Counted from the first letter of the stretch, positions 1 through 12,954 are shown. The stretch is 64,000 nt of DNA from Providencia rettgeri (GCF_013255915.1 NZ_CP053896.1:1-64000); one strand, 5' to 3'. The notes: a model not told the origin generated them from the sequence alone. Translations and numbers: made by a program.

Positions 1-1392
1 GTGTCACTTTCGCTTTGGCAGCAATGTCTTGCCCGATTGCAGGATGAACTACCTGCCACAGAATTCAGTATGTGGATACGCCCCCTTCAAGCTGAATTAA
101 ACGACAATACACTGGCACTTTATGCCCCAAATCGTTTCGTTCTCGACTGGGTTAGAGACAAGTACATCAATAATATCAATGAATTATTGAATGACTTTTG
201 TGGAACTGACGCGCCTGCACTACACTTTGAGGTAGGCAACAAACCGATTACAGTCGCACCGGCAGCAACACAAGCTCGTACCGCTCAACAAGTACCTGCG
301 TTTGCCGTTCCGTCAGCCCCAATTAAACCGAGTTGGGACAACTCAGCCAAAGTACAACCAGAAGTTGCTTATCGTTCAAATGTAAACCCTAAGCACACTT
401 TTGATAACTTTGTTGAAGGTAAATCGAACCAATTGGCTCGCGCCGCAGCGAGGCAAGTGGCAGAAAATCCAGGTGGGGCCTACAACCCATTATTTCTTTA
501 TGGTGGGACTGGTTTAGGTAAAACCCACTTATTACATGCTGTCGGCAATAGTATTATGCAGCATAAAGCCAACGCTCGCGTGGTTTATATGCATTCAGAA
601 CGTTTTGTTCAAGATATGGTCAAAGCTCTACAGAACAACGCAATTGAAGAATTTAAACGTTATTACCGTTCTGTAGATGCATTGCTTATTGACGATATCC
701 AGTTTTTTGCTAACAAAGAGCGCTCGCAAGAAGAGTTTTTCCATACTTTTAATGCGCTACTTGAAGGTAATCAACAAATTATTTTGACCTCCGACCGTTA
801 CCCAAAAGAAATTAACGGTGTGGAAGATCGCTTAAAATCGCGTTTTGGCTGGGGTTTAACCGTGGCAATCGAGCCTCCTGAGTTAGAGACTCGCGTGGCG
901 ATTTTAATGAAAAAAGCAGATGAAAATGAGATTCAACTTCCGGGTGAAGTGGCCTTTTTCATCGCCAAGCGCCTTCGTTCGAACGTTCGTGAGTTAGAAG
1001 GGGCGTTAAATCGTGTCATTGCCAACGCAAACTTTACTGGCCGCGCGATTACTATCGATTTTGTCAGAGAAGCACTGCGTGACCTATTAGCACTACAAGA
1101 AAAACTGGTAACTATTGATAATATTCAAAAAACAGTTGCTGAATATTATAAAATTAAGGTAGCAGATTTACTGTCTAAACGCCGTTCCCGTTCTGTCGCA
1201 CGTCCGCGTCAAATGGCAATGGCACTGGCGAAAGAGCTGACTAACCATAGTTTACCTGAAATCGGGGATGCCTTTGGCGGCCGTGACCATACCACGGTGT
1301 TACATGCTTGTCGTAAAATTGAACAATTACGGGAAGAAAGCCATGACATCAAAGAAGATTTTTCTAATTTAATCAGAACATTATCATCTTAA
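1..1392 (+). CDS. dnaA: Chromosomal replication initiator DnaA
   Basis: DnaA is the AAA+ initiator that binds DnaA boxes in oriC, melts the AT-rich element and loads DnaB. The 463-aa product has the usual layout: domain I at about residues 1-85, a variable Ala/Pro/Gln-rich linker (about 86-130), and an AAA+ core with Walker [12 protein letters not shown] near residue 170 and Walker [10 protein letters not shown]. The C-terminal DNA-binding domain carries the signature [12 protein letters not shown]. The start is GTG at the very first base, so upstream promoters are outside the window. dnaN follows after 5 nt, so the genes are presumably co-transcribed. Its target oriC is at about 45.2-45.44 kb. 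Confidence 0.98.
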   Translation: MSLSLWQQCLARLQDELPATEFSMWIRPLQAELNDNTLALYAPNRFVLDWVRDKYINNINELLNDFCGTDAPALHFEVGNKPITVAPAATQARTAQQVPAFAVPSAPIKPSWDNSAKVQPEVAYRSNVNPKHTFDNFVEGKSNQLARAAARQVAENPGGAYNPLFLYGGTGLGKTHLLHAVGNSIMQHKANARVVYMHSERFVQDMVKALQNNAIEEFKRYYRSVDALLIDDIQFFANKERSQEEFFHTFNALLEGNQQIILTSDRYPKEINGVEDRLKSRFGWGLTVAIEPPELETRVAILMKKADENEIQLPGEVAFFIAKRLRSNVRELEGALNRVIANANFTGRAITIDFVREALRDLLALQEKLVTIDNIQKTVAEYYKIKVADLLSKRRSRSVARPRQMAMALAKELTNHSLPEIGDAFGGRDHTTVLHACRKIEQLREESHDIKEDFSNLIRTLSS

Positions 1393-1397
1393 TTGCT

Positions 1398-2498
1398 ATG
1401 AAATTTACAATAGAACGCGAGCAGTTATTAAAACCGTTACAACAGGTTAGTGGTCCTTTAGGTGGGCGTCCAACTCTGCCTATTTTAGGTAACCTTTTAT
1501 TACAGGTAAAAGAAGGCACCCTCCAACTCACTGGAACCGACCTTGAAATGGAGATGATGGCCAATGTTGCCCTAACTGGGGAACATGAAATTGGCGCAAC
1601 GACCGTGCCCGCACGCAAGTTTTTTGATATCTGGCGTGGGTTACCTGAAGGTTCTGAAATTCATGTAGAGCTGAATGATGACAGACTGCTCGTCCGTTCT
1701 GGGCGTAGCCGCTTTTCATTATCCACATTGCCGGCCGCTGACTTTCCAAACTTGGATGACTGGCAAAGCGAAGTGGAATTTTCTCTTCCGCAATCAATAC
1801 TGAAACGTTTAATTGAAGCCACTCAGTTTTCAATGGCGCACCAAGATGTCCGCTATTACCTCAACGGCATGCTATTTGAAACCGAAGATCAAATGCTCAG
1901 AACCGTTTCAACCGATGGGCACAGGCTTGCCGTGTGTGCGATGGATATTGGCCAATCGCTACCCTCTCATTCAGTGATAGTACCTCGTAAAGGGGTTATT
2001 GAGCTAATGCGTTTGTTAGATGGTGGTGACACCCCTCTACAACTGCAAATCGGCAGTAATAATATTCGCGCTCACGTGGGGGACTTTATCTTTACCTCTA
2101 AATTGGTTGATGGCCGTTTTCCTGATTACCGCCGAGTACTACCAAAAAACCCAGATAAAACCTTAGAAGCACGCTGTGATTTACTTAAACAAGCATTTTC
2201 GCGCGCGGCTATTTTATCGAATGAAAAATTCCGTGGTGTCCGTCTGTATTTCAGTGAAAACCAATTACGCATCACTGCCAATAACCCAGAGCAAGAAGAA
2301 GCTGAAGAAATTGTTGATGTAAGCTACCAAGGTACTGAGATGGAAATTGGCTTTAACGTCAGCTACATCTTAGATGTCTTAAATGCGCTAAAAAGTGAAA
2401 ATGTGCAACTTCTGTTAACCGACGCCGTTTCCAGTGTGCAGATTGAAGACGCTGATAGTAAAGCAGCCGTGTATGTTGTCATGCCAATGCGCTTGTAA
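1398..2498 (+). CDS. dnaN: DNA polymerase III beta sliding clamp
   Basis: This is the ring-shaped homodimeric processivity clamp that tethers DNA polymerase III and other polymerases to DNA. The product has 366 aa, the standard enterobacterial length, and begins MKFTIEREQLLKPLQQVSG. It ends with the conserved VVMPMRL tail that forms part of the clamp-binding pocket. It lies 5 nt after dnaA and 9 nt before recF, which supports a dnaA-dnaN-recF-gyrB transcription unit. No anomalies were seen. Confidence 0.98.
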   Translation: MKFTIEREQLLKPLQQVSGPLGGRPTLPILGNLLLQVKEGTLQLTGTDLEMEMMANVALTGEHEIGATTVPARKFFDIWRGLPEGSEIHVELNDDRLLVRSGRSRFSLSTLPAADFPNLDDWQSEVEFSLPQSILKRLIEATQFSMAHQDVRYYLNGMLFETEDQMLRTVSTDGHRLAVCAMDIGQSLPSHSVIVPRKGVIELMRLLDGGDTPLQLQIGSNNIRAHVGDFIFTSKLVDGRFPDYRRVLPKNPDKTLEARCDLLKQAFSRAAILSNEKFRGVRLYFSENQLRITANNPEQEEAEEIVDVSYQGTEMEIGFNVSYILDVLNALKSENVQLLLTDAVSSVQIEDADSKAAVYVVMPMRL

Positions 2499-2507
2499 TC
2501 GGTATTT

Positions 2508-3602
2508 ATGATCCTTTCGCGTTTATTGATCCGTGATTTTCGAAATATTGAAAACGCGGATCTCTCCCTTGCTAATGGGTTCAATTTTTTAATTGGCCCC
2601 AATGGGAGCGGAAAAACTAGCATATTGGAAGCCATATATACACTCGGTCATGGTCGTGCATTTCGCAGCATTCAAGCGAATCGGGTTATTCGTCATGAGC
2701 AAGAACAATTCATTCTTCATGGTAAACTTAGCCATTTAGATGAACAGCGAAAAGACCTTTCATTAGGTTTAAGCAAAAACCGTGATGGTGACAGTAAAGT
2801 TCGAATAGACGGTACTGATGGCCATAAAATTGCAGAACTAGCAAAATTATTGCCAATGCAATTGATTACCCCAGAAGGGTTTACCTTGCTAAACGGTGGC
2901 CCTAAATATCGACGGGCTTTTATTGATTGGGGTTGTTTTCACAATGACCCACTGTTTTTTTCAGTATGGTCAGATTTAAAACGGTTATTAAAGCAACGTA
3001 ATGCCGCTTTACGACAAGTTACCCGTTATGAGCAAATTCGTCATTGGGATAAACAACTGGCACCGCTTTCTGAGCAAATAAGCCAATGGCGCCATGACTA
3101 TATTGCAGGTATTGCCGAAAATATTGAGCAAACTTGCCAACAGTTTTTACCCGAATTTTCACTCTCGGTATCCTTCCAACGTGGTTGGGATAAAGAAATT
3201 GATTATTCAGAACAATTAGAGCGCCAATTTGAGCGTGATAGAGCACTAACCTATACCGCTTCAGGGCCACATAAAGCAGATTTGCGTATACGAGCAAATG
3301 GAACCCCTGTTGAAGATATGCTTTCGCGGGGGCAATTGAAGCTACTTATGTGTGCATTAAGGTTAGCGCAGGGTGAATTTTTCACCCATCAGAGCGGGCA
3401 ACGATGCCTGTATCTACTGGATGATTTTGCTTCTGAACTTGATGCAGGCCGTCGCCAATTGCTGGCAGCCCGCCTCAAAGCTACACAAGCGCAAGTGTTT
3501 GTCAGTGCCATTACACCTGAGCAAGTTAATGATATGATAGATGCAAATAGCAAGATGTTTAGTGTAGAACATGGCAAAATAGAAGTTCAACCTCAGGAAT
3601 AG
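2508..3602 (+). CDS. recF: DNA replication and repair protein RecF
   Basis: RecF is an SMC/ABC-like ATPase that acts with RecO and RecR to load RecA at single-strand gaps. The 364-aa product has Walker [17 protein letters not shown] at about residues 30-45, the ABC signature region SRGQLKLLM, and Walker [14 protein letters not shown] near the C-terminus. The ATG at 2508 gives the conserved start [19 protein letters not shown]. It lies between dnaN (9 nt) and gyrB (18 nt), the usual order in gammaproteobacteria. Confidence 0.98.
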   Translation: MILSRLLIRDFRNIENADLSLANGFNFLIGPNGSGKTSILEAIYTLGHGRAFRSIQANRVIRHEQEQFILHGKLSHLDEQRKDLSLGLSKNRDGDSKVRIDGTDGHKIAELAKLLPMQLITPEGFTLLNGGPKYRRAFIDWGCFHNDPLFFSVWSDLKRLLKQRNAALRQVTRYEQIRHWDKQLAPLSEQISQWRHDYIAGIAENIEQTCQQFLPEFSLSVSFQRGWDKEIDYSEQLERQFERDRALTYTASGPHKADLRIRANGTPVEDMLSRGQLKLLMCALRLAQGEFFTHQSGQRCLYLLDDFASELDAGRRQLLAARLKATQAQVFVSAITPEQVNDMIDANSKMFSVEHGKIEVQPQE

Positions 3603-6035
<2,433 letters not shown>

Positions 6036-6060
6036 CTATTCTGCTAATTAAACGTTATTC

Positions 6061-6094
6061 AATAACCCCATACGAAAGTTTGGGGTTATTTTTT
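6061..6094 (+). terminator. Intrinsic terminator after gyrB
   Basis: A perfect 10-bp stem (6061-6070 with 6081-6090, arms AATAACCCCA and TGGGGTTATT) with a 10-nt loop runs into a T tract at 6089-6094. It lies 25 nt after the gyrB stop and ends the replication gene cluster. Confidence 0.92.
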
Positions 6095-6287
6095 ATGATT
6101 TTTTTTATAGCTATTATTTTATTTTTACCATTTAATCAAACCAATAATAAAATAATAAAAAAACAAAACCAATCAATAAAAAGCCTCTTCGTAAAAAACA
6201 AAATAATTAAAAATAAAACTTATCACTTTAATTAATAACGGTTTTTTATTTTTAAAACTGTCATAAAAGATAAATATATTATAAATA
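6095..6287. other. AT-rich intergenic region upstream of phosphatase autotransporter
   Basis: This stretch is extremely A+T-rich and has no credible gene. It presumably carries the promoter of the gene at 6334, but so many TATAAT-like words occur that no single promoter can be assigned by eye. It marks the junction between the conserved replication block and the accessory block. Confidence 0.6.
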
Positions 6288-6330
6288 AACTCCGCCAAAT
6301 GAAATTTTTACCAATAGCATCGGCGGAGTT
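6288..6330 (+). promoter_or_regulatory. Hairpin enclosing the Shine-Dalgarno of the phosphatase autotransporter
   Basis: A 9-bp perfect inverted repeat, AACTCCGCC (6288-6296) and GGCGGAGTT (6322-6330), encloses a 25-nt AT-rich loop. The 3' arm contains the only plausible Shine-Dalgarno (CGGAG, 6324-6328) for ATG 6334. Folding would therefore hide the ribosome-binding site. There is no T tract after it, so it is not an intrinsic terminator. A translational switch (temperature, RNA-binding protein or sRNA) is inferred. Confidence 0.6.
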
Positions 6331-6333
6331 ATA

Positions 6334-9231
6334 ATGAGAAAAATTTTTATTTCAGCATCAATGACCTTATTGCCATTCATATTCACCAATACTCTAACAG
6401 CAAAAACGAATCTTTTAGAATTAGAGAAAAATATTGTCGATACAAGAAATGCATGGCTTGAAGATATAAAGCACAATATTATTAATGATACACCTAAAGA
6501 AGGTAGCGAAGTTGCTGAGCGAGATAGGCTGATTAGTAACGAATACATCAGTATTACAGGTGAAAGGAAAAATTTAGCACTCGCGGATAAATCCCAAAAC
6601 TCAGGTTATTTGTTTAATAGTTATCAAACCATCCTGTTTGGCGAACATGATATTAACCTAAGAAACCATAGCCAATACAAAGAAATCAATTTATTACATG
6701 ACACAAGTACTCGTGCTTATGATAAAAAAAAGCAGCGTACTCGGTCAGTCGATTTTATTCTTAAAGACCATTTTAAACGCGGCCGCCCTTATCAAGTGTT
6801 GAATGATGAAGGCCATTATATTGCGGGCTACTCACAAATACAGGGCTCATCTTACCCTAGTGGCCATACGTGGAATGGTTTTAAACAAGCTGCCGTATTA
6901 GCGATGATTTTCCCTGAAAAAGGCAGTGAAACGTTCAACCGAGCGATTGAATACGGTGAAAGCCGCGTGATTGTTGGCGCACACTTCGCCACCGATACCA
7001 TCGCTTCCCGTGTAGGTAATTATTATTTATTATCACAGCTACTATCCGATGAAAAAAACACCAAATTCATTGTTGAATCGGCAAAAAATATTCGTAATGA
7101 CATTTCATCATCATGTTCAAATAACATACAAAATTGCCTAACCGTTTCTTCCCCTATTACCAATGACCACATTGGTTATTATGGAAAAAAAGAAATACAA
7201 GATACACCAATGATCGACCCTAAAAATATCCCTAAAACGGCGGGTTATTTACTTCGATTACGTTTCCCTTACTTGAATAATGCACAATGGAATAATATTT
7301 TAGCCAGCACGGCATATCCAAGCCAGTCAATTGCGGGTTGGAATATCAAAGAAAATGATCCGAACTCTTATTGGGGATTAATTAACCTACCTACGGCTTA
7401 TCATGGCCCCGCTTATTTATATGAAAACTTTATCGTCAACCAAAACACTAATGACTTTGATATTGCTAATTTTGGAAAGTTAGATGAATGGACAAACAAT
7501 ATACAAGGCACAGGAAAGTTAACGAAACAGGGCCAAGGAACATTAGCATTATCTGGTAACAATACCTTCGCAGGCTTTACAGTAAACCAAGGCCATTTAG
7601 TCTTAACGGGTGAAAATAAATACTCGCAAAAATCCCATATTAATGGCGGAACCGTCACCCTGAAAAAAACCTTAAACTCTTCATTAGATATCAATAAAGG
7701 CGCGCTGGTCCTAGATAACGGCAAAATCGGAGCTTCCGTCAATATTAACCACCACGGTTTACTAACGGGCAATGGAAGCATTCATCAATTAACCGCCAAC
7801 CAAGGCGCTGTTGTTGCACCAGGCCATTCAGTTGGCACAATTAATATTGTTGATTCCGTGAGTTTTGCACCAGATAGCCATTATTTGGTTGAAATCAATC
7901 CAGCAGGTAAAAACGATAAGATCATCAGCCAAGGCTCTGCTTCATTAAAGGGCGGGACCGTCAGTGTCACTCTTGAAAATCAAAATAGCCCGCTTTCTAA
8001 GCAAGATATCAACCAACTATTTGATACACAATATACGATATTAACTGCTCAAAAAGGGATTGATGGCCAATTTGATGCCGTTGTACCTAATTACCAGTTT
8101 ATTGGAACGACGCTAAATTACTCCCCCAAAGAAGTCACACTTAAAATAGGGCGTAATAACACGGCATTTTCCAGCACGGCAGCAACACAAAACCAAATCG
8201 CAGTGGCTGAAGCCATTGAAACACTTCCTACGCACCATGCGCTTTATGAACAAACGTTGAAAAGCCAAACAAAACAACAAGCTCAAACGATATTTAGCAA
8301 TGTCACAGGCCAAATATACGCTGACGTATTATCCAATCAAATAAATAATAGCCGTCAGATTAAAGAAACACTACTTGAGCAAGCTCGCTTATCTGAATCA
8401 TGGGGTAGCGAAAACAAAGGCAATGTGTGGGTCAAAATGCTCTATGATTGGGATAAAACGACCGACGATAACAATGCCACTGGGTATAAATCATCAAATT
8501 ATGGTTTATTGCTTGGGGCAAATCGACGTTTTATTAACGAAAAAATGACATTAGGTATCGCCGCAGGTTTTAGCCAAAGTGACTTATCTAACCACTTTGA
8601 CCACGCTAACAGTAATAACTACCATGCCGCCATTTATGGTAGCGCTTTATGGCAACCTATCGCGGTTCGTGCAGGGCTCGGTCACACTTCACATCTCATT
8701 CATACCGAACGCTCAATCAGTGATGGTACAAGTCACTCATCGAGCTATTATACCAATACACATCAAGCATTTATGGAGCTGGCCTATCCAATTAACTCAA
8801 AAGGGATAAATATTGAGCCATTTACCAATCTCACTTATATCAGCGCAATGAATCATGCTGTTAATGAGAACATCAACAGCACATCACTACAGGCACGTAA
8901 ACAGCGCATCAATACGGTGTTATCAACCCTTGGGCTACGCCTTGATAACCAATGGAAATTGAGTAAAACATCAAATATCGGTTTACACGGTGAGCTTAAC
9001 TGGCAATATCAATACGGGAATTTAAATAGAGGACTAAAATTGAATTTTACCGATACCGCGAGCTCATTTACAACGCATAGTGTTCCTGCATCACGCCATG
9101 GTGTCGCATTAAAAATCGGTACCGATATCAATATAAAAGAAAATACAAAGCTATCAATTAATTATAATAAATTTTTATCAAAAAATTATCACGATAACAA
9201 TATTGATGCCAAAATTGCGGTAACTTTCTAA
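6334..9231 (+). CDS. Autotransporter with class A acid phosphatase (PAP2) passenger
   Basis: This 965-aa protein is predicted to be a surface-exposed or released phosphatase delivered by type V secretion. A signal peptide (MRKIFISASMTLLPFIF...) covers about residues 1-23. The passenger carries all three PAP2/class A nonspecific acid phosphatase motifs: K144-X6-R151-P152, PSGH at 175-178, and SRVIVGAHFATD at 210-221 with the catalytic His217. A linker with an autotransporter-associated beta-strand repeat (GTGKLTKQGQGTLALSGNN...) follows. The C-terminal beta-barrel covers about residues 690-965 and ends in a terminal Phe. The substrate is unknown; phosphomonoesters or lipid phosphates are possible. 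It stands alone between gyrB and a phosphoethanolamine transferase gene. Its RBS is enclosed in a hairpin. Confidence 0.9.
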   Translation: MRKIFISASMTLLPFIFTNTLTAKTNLLELEKNIVDTRNAWLEDIKHNIINDTPKEGSEVAERDRLISNEYISITGERKNLALADKSQNSGYLFNSYQTILFGEHDINLRNHSQYKEINLLHDTSTRAYDKKKQRTRSVDFILKDHFKRGRPYQVLNDEGHYIAGYSQIQGSSYPSGHTWNGFKQAAVLAMIFPEKGSETFNRAIEYGESRVIVGAHFATDTIASRVGNYYLLSQLLSDEKNTKFIVESAKNIRNDISSSCSNNIQNCLTVSSPITNDHIGYYGKKEIQDTPMIDPKNIPKTAGYLLRLRFPYLNNAQWNNILASTAYPSQSIAGWNIKENDPNSYWGLINLPTAYHGPAYLYENFIVNQNTNDFDIANFGKLDEWTNNIQGTGKLTKQGQGTLALSGNNTFAGFTVNQGHLVLTGENKYSQKSHINGGTVTLKKTLNSSLDINKGALVLDNGKIGASVNINHHGLLTGNGSIHQLTANQGAVVAPGHSVGTINIVDSVSFAPDSHYLVEINPAGKNDKIISQGSASLKGGTVSVTLENQNSPLSKQDINQLFDTQYTILTAQKGIDGQFDAVVPNYQFIGTTLNYSPKEVTLKIGRNNTAFSSTAATQNQIAVAEAIETLPTHHALYEQTLKSQTKQQAQTIFSNVTGQIYADVLSNQINNSRQIKETLLEQARLSESWGSENKGNVWVKMLYDWDKTTDDNNATGYKSSNYGLLLGANRRFINEKMTLGIAAGFSQSDLSNHFDHANSNNYHAAIYGSALWQPIAVRAGLGHTSHLIHTERSISDGTSHSSSYYTNTHQAFMELAYPINSKGINIEPFTNLTYISAMNHAVNENINSTSLQARKQRINTVLSTLGLRLDNQWKLSKTSNIGLHGELNWQYQYGNLNRGLKLNFTDTASSFTTHSVPASRHGVALKIGTDINIKENTKLSINYNKFLSKNYHDNNIDAKIAVTF

Positions 9232-9441
9232 CTCAATACTTTACCTCCCCTCGCAACTTGTGGGGGGCAGGTCATGACTAAACATCACGAGATTTTACAG
9301 TTTTTTACGCCATTATTTTGATTATCTTATCTTTTTTTATGTTATAAACAAACAACGCCCTAAGTTAATTAGATGTTAATTAACTATTTTTTAATTGTCT
9401 CTATAACCTCAGGTAAGGTCAAAAATACGTAAAATAACACT

Positions 9442-11025
9442 ATGATACGCCAACTTATTATTTCAATTTATGCATTATTGATATCTATCACCCCTGTATT
9501 TTTCAGTGGAGATGCCAGCATTATGGCTGACATTGCCATCGTCATTTCAGGGGCGCTGATAATACTGTTATGTGCCGGTATTTATCGCTTTTTGCTTGGC
9601 AAAATTTTCACTGTGTTTGTTTCACTCCTGTGGGCTCTCAATTTATCTGTTTCATTCTTCTTTTATCAAAAACACGATATCCGCTTTTCTTCTTCGATTG
9701 CAGAAACTTTTATCAATACCAATAGCAGTGAAACCGTAGGAATGCTTTCCTATAACATTGGTTATGTTATTTTTTATTTATTTGTTTTTTCTGCTTATTT
9801 AGCATGTATTCATCAATGTGCAAAATACATGAATCGTCGTATAACAACGACAAGTATGGCTCTACTTTGTGGCTATCTATTAGCTATTCCAACCTATTAC
9901 GCCTCATTACTAAGCAAGCCTGATAGCGCGTTATTGATCACAGAAAAATACTTCTTAAATACCCCTTTCTACAATGCGGCGGCTTTAGTCAAAAATTTAT
10001 ATGAAAACAGAGGCATAAAAAAAATATCATCACAAAAGGTCGCATTTAACTACCAGAAAAAAGCATCTGAAACTGAAATCTATGTGCTTGTCATTGGTGA
10101 GTCATTGCGCCGTGATCATATGGGTTTTTACGGCTATCAGTATAATACAACGCCTAACTTAAATAAGCGCAAATCACAAATATTGGCGTTTCAACAAGCT
10201 TATTCCCCTGCACCTGTGACTATCTTGTCAGTCCCTATTTCACTGTCTAATATTCGCTTTGAGCAAATGCAGGATAAATCACACTATTCGGACAATATCA
10301 TTTCATTAGCCAATCATGCGGGCTTTAAAACCTATTGGGTCAGCAACCAGGGAAAAACCAATAAACGTACCAGTATCATTTCTGCTATTGCTTCTATGTC
10401 ACAAAAGAAAACGTGGAACGAATTTGTCGGCTACGATGAAGAGCTGCAAGATGACTTCAATAACGCGATCAATGACCCTACTGATAAGAAAAAACTCATT
10501 GTGTTACATACTTATGGCAGCCATGAACCTGCCTGTAACCGTTTTCCTGAAGATGAGCTAAAAACATTTAGTGGCCAAGACGATGACGATTGCTACGACA
10601 GTTCAATTGCTTATACCGATAAATTTATCGAAAGCCTAATGCAACAACTCGAAGGGAAACCTGCGACGTTGATGTACTATTCAGACCACGCATTGCAACG
10701 CCTAGACAGCGATAACAATATTCACTACCACCATGGCGTTAACAACCCAAGAAAAGAAGCCTATGAAATCCCCTTGCTGATTTGGTACAGTCAAAGCGCC
10801 AGTAAACCAAGTATCAGCCCAGAAAATTTACAGTCTCCCTATTCTACTGCGAATAATTACTGGCTAATCAGTGATTGGCTTAATATACAACAAGGTTCAC
10901 AGCAAGCTTGCTTATCACCTTTACGTGAATGTTATCAACCCAATAAAAATATTCAGGTAATCGATGGCAATCGAAATATTTTATCCATTAGCCAATTACC
11001 TTCTGAGACGATAGATCCACAATAA
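9442..11025 (+). CDS. Phosphoethanolamine transferase, OpgE/YbiP-like
   Basis: This is a predicted inner-membrane enzyme that moves phosphoethanolamine from phosphatidylethanolamine to a periplasmic acceptor. The 527-aa length matches E. coli OpgE (YbiP), which modifies osmoregulated periplasmic glucans; the family also includes EptA and CptA, which act on LPS. About five N-terminal membrane helices (residues 5-155) precede a sulfatase-fold domain with VLVIGESLRRDHMGFYG (metal site), a Thr in the following SPAPVTILSVP segment that could be the nucleophile, VSNQGK, LIVLHTYGSH and YYSDHA. The acceptor cannot be told from sequence. It is monocistronic or weakly linked to the small gene downstream. 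The ATG at 9442 gives a hydrophobic start, but no strong Shine-Dalgarno is seen. Confidence 0.85.
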   Translation: MIRQLIISIYALLISITPVFFSGDASIMADIAIVISGALIILLCAGIYRFLLGKIFTVFVSLLWALNLSVSFFFYQKHDIRFSSSIAETFINTNSSETVGMLSYNIGYVIFYLFVFSAYLACIHQCAKYMNRRITTTSMALLCGYLLAIPTYYASLLSKPDSALLITEKYFLNTPFYNAAALVKNLYENRGIKKISSQKVAFNYQKKASETEIYVLVIGESLRRDHMGFYGYQYNTTPNLNKRKSQILAFQQAYSPAPVTILSVPISLSNIRFEQMQDKSHYSDNIISLANHAGFKTYWVSNQGKTNKRTSIISAIASMSQKKTWNEFVGYDEELQDDFNNAINDPTDKKKLIVLHTYGSHEPACNRFPEDELKTFSGQDDDDCYDSSIAYTDKFIESLMQQLEGKPATLMYYSDHALQRLDSDNNIHYHHGVNNPRKEAYEIPLLIWYSQSASKPSISPENLQSPYSTANNYWLISDWLNIQQGSQQACLSPLRECYQPNKNIQVIDGNRNILSISQLPSETIDPQ

Positions 11026-11094
11026 AACTCGATATTTTGCGAATATTTGCCCATAGTTAACAAATATGAATCCTGCTTACCTATCGAGGTTTTA

Positions 11095-11442
11095 ATGTTC
11101 GATTTAGTTTTTTTACGTGAATTACTGGTGTCTAGTGTTCACGTACTCCAGTTACTTTTAGAAGCAATTTCAGTCATCTGCGTGGTGATTGGGTTAATCA
11201 AGACCCTAATCGTGTGGATGAAAACCCAAAAAGCACGTACCGCTCGCTATTGTTTTGGTGATTGGTTAGCGACTGCATTGGAGTTCCAACTCGCTGCGGA
11301 TATTTTAGCAACGACCGTCGACCCTGATTTAGATAGCCTTATCAAATTAGGTATTATTGCCGTGATCCGAACATTCTTGAACTACTTCTTGGCAAAAGAG
11401 TTAGAACACCAGCCACCGCAGAATGAACCGACTCGTCACTGA
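11095..11442 (+). CDS. DUF1622 family small membrane protein
   Basis: This 115-aa protein of unknown function matches the DUF1622 family by pattern. It has about three hydrophobic helices (residues 12-40, 58-75, 85-102) and a motif-like stretch GDWLATALEFQLAADILATTVDP that is typical of the family. The open frame extends upstream to about 11047, but ATG 11095 follows a GAGG Shine-Dalgarno (11085-11088) and gives the usual family N-terminus, so it was chosen. It lies convergent to asd, separated by that gene's terminator. Confidence 0.8.
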   Translation: MFDLVFLRELLVSSVHVLQLLLEAISVICVVIGLIKTLIVWMKTQKARTARYCFGDWLATALEFQLAADILATTVDPDLDSLIKLGIIAVIRTFLNYFLAKELEHQPPQNEPTRH

Positions 11443-11451
11443 TTTAGGTAC

Positions 11452-11483
11452 AAAAAAACCTGCATATTGAATTATGCAGGTTT
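11452..11483 (-). terminator. Intrinsic terminator after asd
   Basis: An 11-bp perfect stem (11456-11466 with 11473-11483, arm AAACCTGCATA) is followed, on the minus strand, by a run of seven T (A run 11452-11458 on the plus strand). It lies 30 nt after the asd stop codon. It could also stop plus-strand transcription from the DUF1622 gene, though less strongly. Confidence 0.88.
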
Positions 11484-11512
11484 ATCGAATACGACTTATC
11501 GCTGTGCCGCGC

Positions 11513-12619
11513 TTATAATAAAATTCTTAGCATACGGCGAAGAGGCTCGGCGGCTCCCCACAATAATTGGTCACCAACCGTAAAGGCAGATAAGTATTCA
11601 GGCCCCATATTCAGTTTACGCAAGCGACCAACAGGAGTGCTAAGCGTACCAGTAACTGCCGCTGGAGTTAACTCACGCATAGTGATTTCGCGGTCATTAG
11701 GAACCACTTTCACCCAATCATTATGTGAGGCAAGCAATTGCTCAACTTCATTCAACGGAACATCTTTTTTCAGCTTCAATGTGAAAGCTTGGCTATGACA
11801 GCGCAGCGCACCAATACGTACACATAAACCATCAACTGGAATAATGTTATTGCCTGTTGCAAGAATTTTGTTCGTTTCCGCTTGACCTTTCCATTCTTCA
11901 CGACTTTGACCGTTTTCTAATGCTTTATCAATCCATGGGATCAGGCTGCCCGCTAATGGTACACCGAACGCATCCGTTGGCATTGTGCCACTACGAGTGA
12001 AATCTGTGACTTTTTTCTCAATATCTAAAATAGCAGAAGCTGGGTCTTGGAGTTCTTTAGCGACCTGAGTATGTAAAGACCCCATTTGTGCCAGAAGCTC
12101 ACGCATATTACGAGCCCCTGCCCCTGATGCTGCTTGATAAGTTGCAACAGATGCCCATTCCACTAAATTATTAGTGAACAGCCCACCTAAAGACATCAAC
12201 ATCAGGCTTACCGTACAGTTACCACCAACAAAGGTCTTAATGCCTTTATTTAACCCATCTTGGATATGTTGGTTATTCACTGGGTCAAGAATAATGATCG
12301 CGTCATCTTTCATACGTAATGAAGACGCCGCATCAATCCAGTAACCATTCCAACCAGACTCACGAAGTTTAGGATAAACTTCATTAGTGTAATCACCACC
12401 TTGGCAGCTAATAATAATATCCAGCGCTTTTAATGCATCAATATCAAAGGCATCCTGTAAAACACCACGATGACCACCGTAAACAGGTGCTTCGGCACCA
12501 TGTTGTGATGTGGTAAAGAAAACAGGATGAATCGCATCAAAATCACGTTCTTCTACCATTCTCTGCATCAATACTGAGCCGACCATTCCTCGCCAGCCAA
12601 CAAACCCTACATTTTTCAT
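11513..12619 (-). CDS. asd: Aspartate-semialdehyde dehydrogenase
   Basis: Asd catalyses NADPH-dependent reduction of aspartyl phosphate to aspartate semialdehyde, the branch step to lysine/diaminopimelate, threonine and methionine. The 368-aa product is collinear with the 367-aa E. coli enzyme. It has an N-terminal NADP site [17 protein letters not shown], catalytic Cys in GGNCTVSLM at about residue 135, the segment [11 protein letters not shown], and the histidine region RCHSQA. The ATG at 12619 has a GGTGAG Shine-Dalgarno. It is a single gene with its own terminator. Confidence 0.97.
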   Translation of the reverse strand: MKNVGFVGWRGMVGSVLMQRMVEERDFDAIHPVFFTTSQHGAEAPVYGGHRGVLQDAFDIDALKALDIIISCQGGDYTNEVYPKLRESGWNGYWIDAASSLRMKDDAIIILDPVNNQHIQDGLNKGIKTFVGGNCTVSLMLMSLGGLFTNNLVEWASVATYQAASGAGARNMRELLAQMGSLHTQVAKELQDPASAILDIEKKVTDFTRSGTMPTDAFGVPLAGSLIPWIDKALENGQSREEWKGQAETNKILATGNNIIPVDGLCVRIGALRCHSQAFTLKLKKDVPLNEVEQLLASHNDWVKVVPNDREITMRELTPAAVTGTLSTPVGRLRKLNMGPEYLSAFTVGDQLLWGAAEPLRRMLRILL

Positions 12620-12856
12620 TTTTACTCACCCTGTTCGTTTAAATTTTTACCAAGAAATTTCTAGTTTCGACTCCACAAAGTAAATACCGTCATTGTTATC
12701 ATTCATTCAGTATTCACAAAAATTGAAGCTAGAAATTTTTCGAATGTATTAAACCTGACAAAATATGCATCTATGTGCAAGTGAATTTCATCACTAATAA
12801 TAAGAAGATTAGTAATCATGCTAATAATCGAGGGAATCAGTGGACAAAAAAACAAA
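12620..12856. other. Intergenic region upstream of asd
   Basis: This gap must hold the asd promoter (minus strand). No clear consensus promoter, riboswitch or conserved structure could be picked by eye. A 62-codon open frame here has no coding character and was not called. Confidence 0.5.
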
Positions 12857-12896
12857 TAAAAAAAGCCACGGCAGAGAGCAATAATCTGCAATGGCT
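12857..12896 (-). terminator. Intrinsic terminator after rpmJ2
   Basis: A stem with a small internal loop (AGCCAcgGCAGA at 12864-12875 pairing TCTGCaaTGGCT at 12885-12896) is followed on the minus strand by a T run, seen as the A-rich stretch 12857-12864 on the plus strand. It is placed 59 nt after the rpmJ2 stop. Confidence 0.75.
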
Positions 12897-12954
12897 AAGC
12901 AAATAGAATATAAAGCGATACAGGAAATTTTATAATTATATTTAAATTCAATAG

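Noticed and set aside
12703-12891. 62-codon frame upstream of asd
   Set aside because: Overlaps the rpmJ2 terminator and shows no coding pattern.
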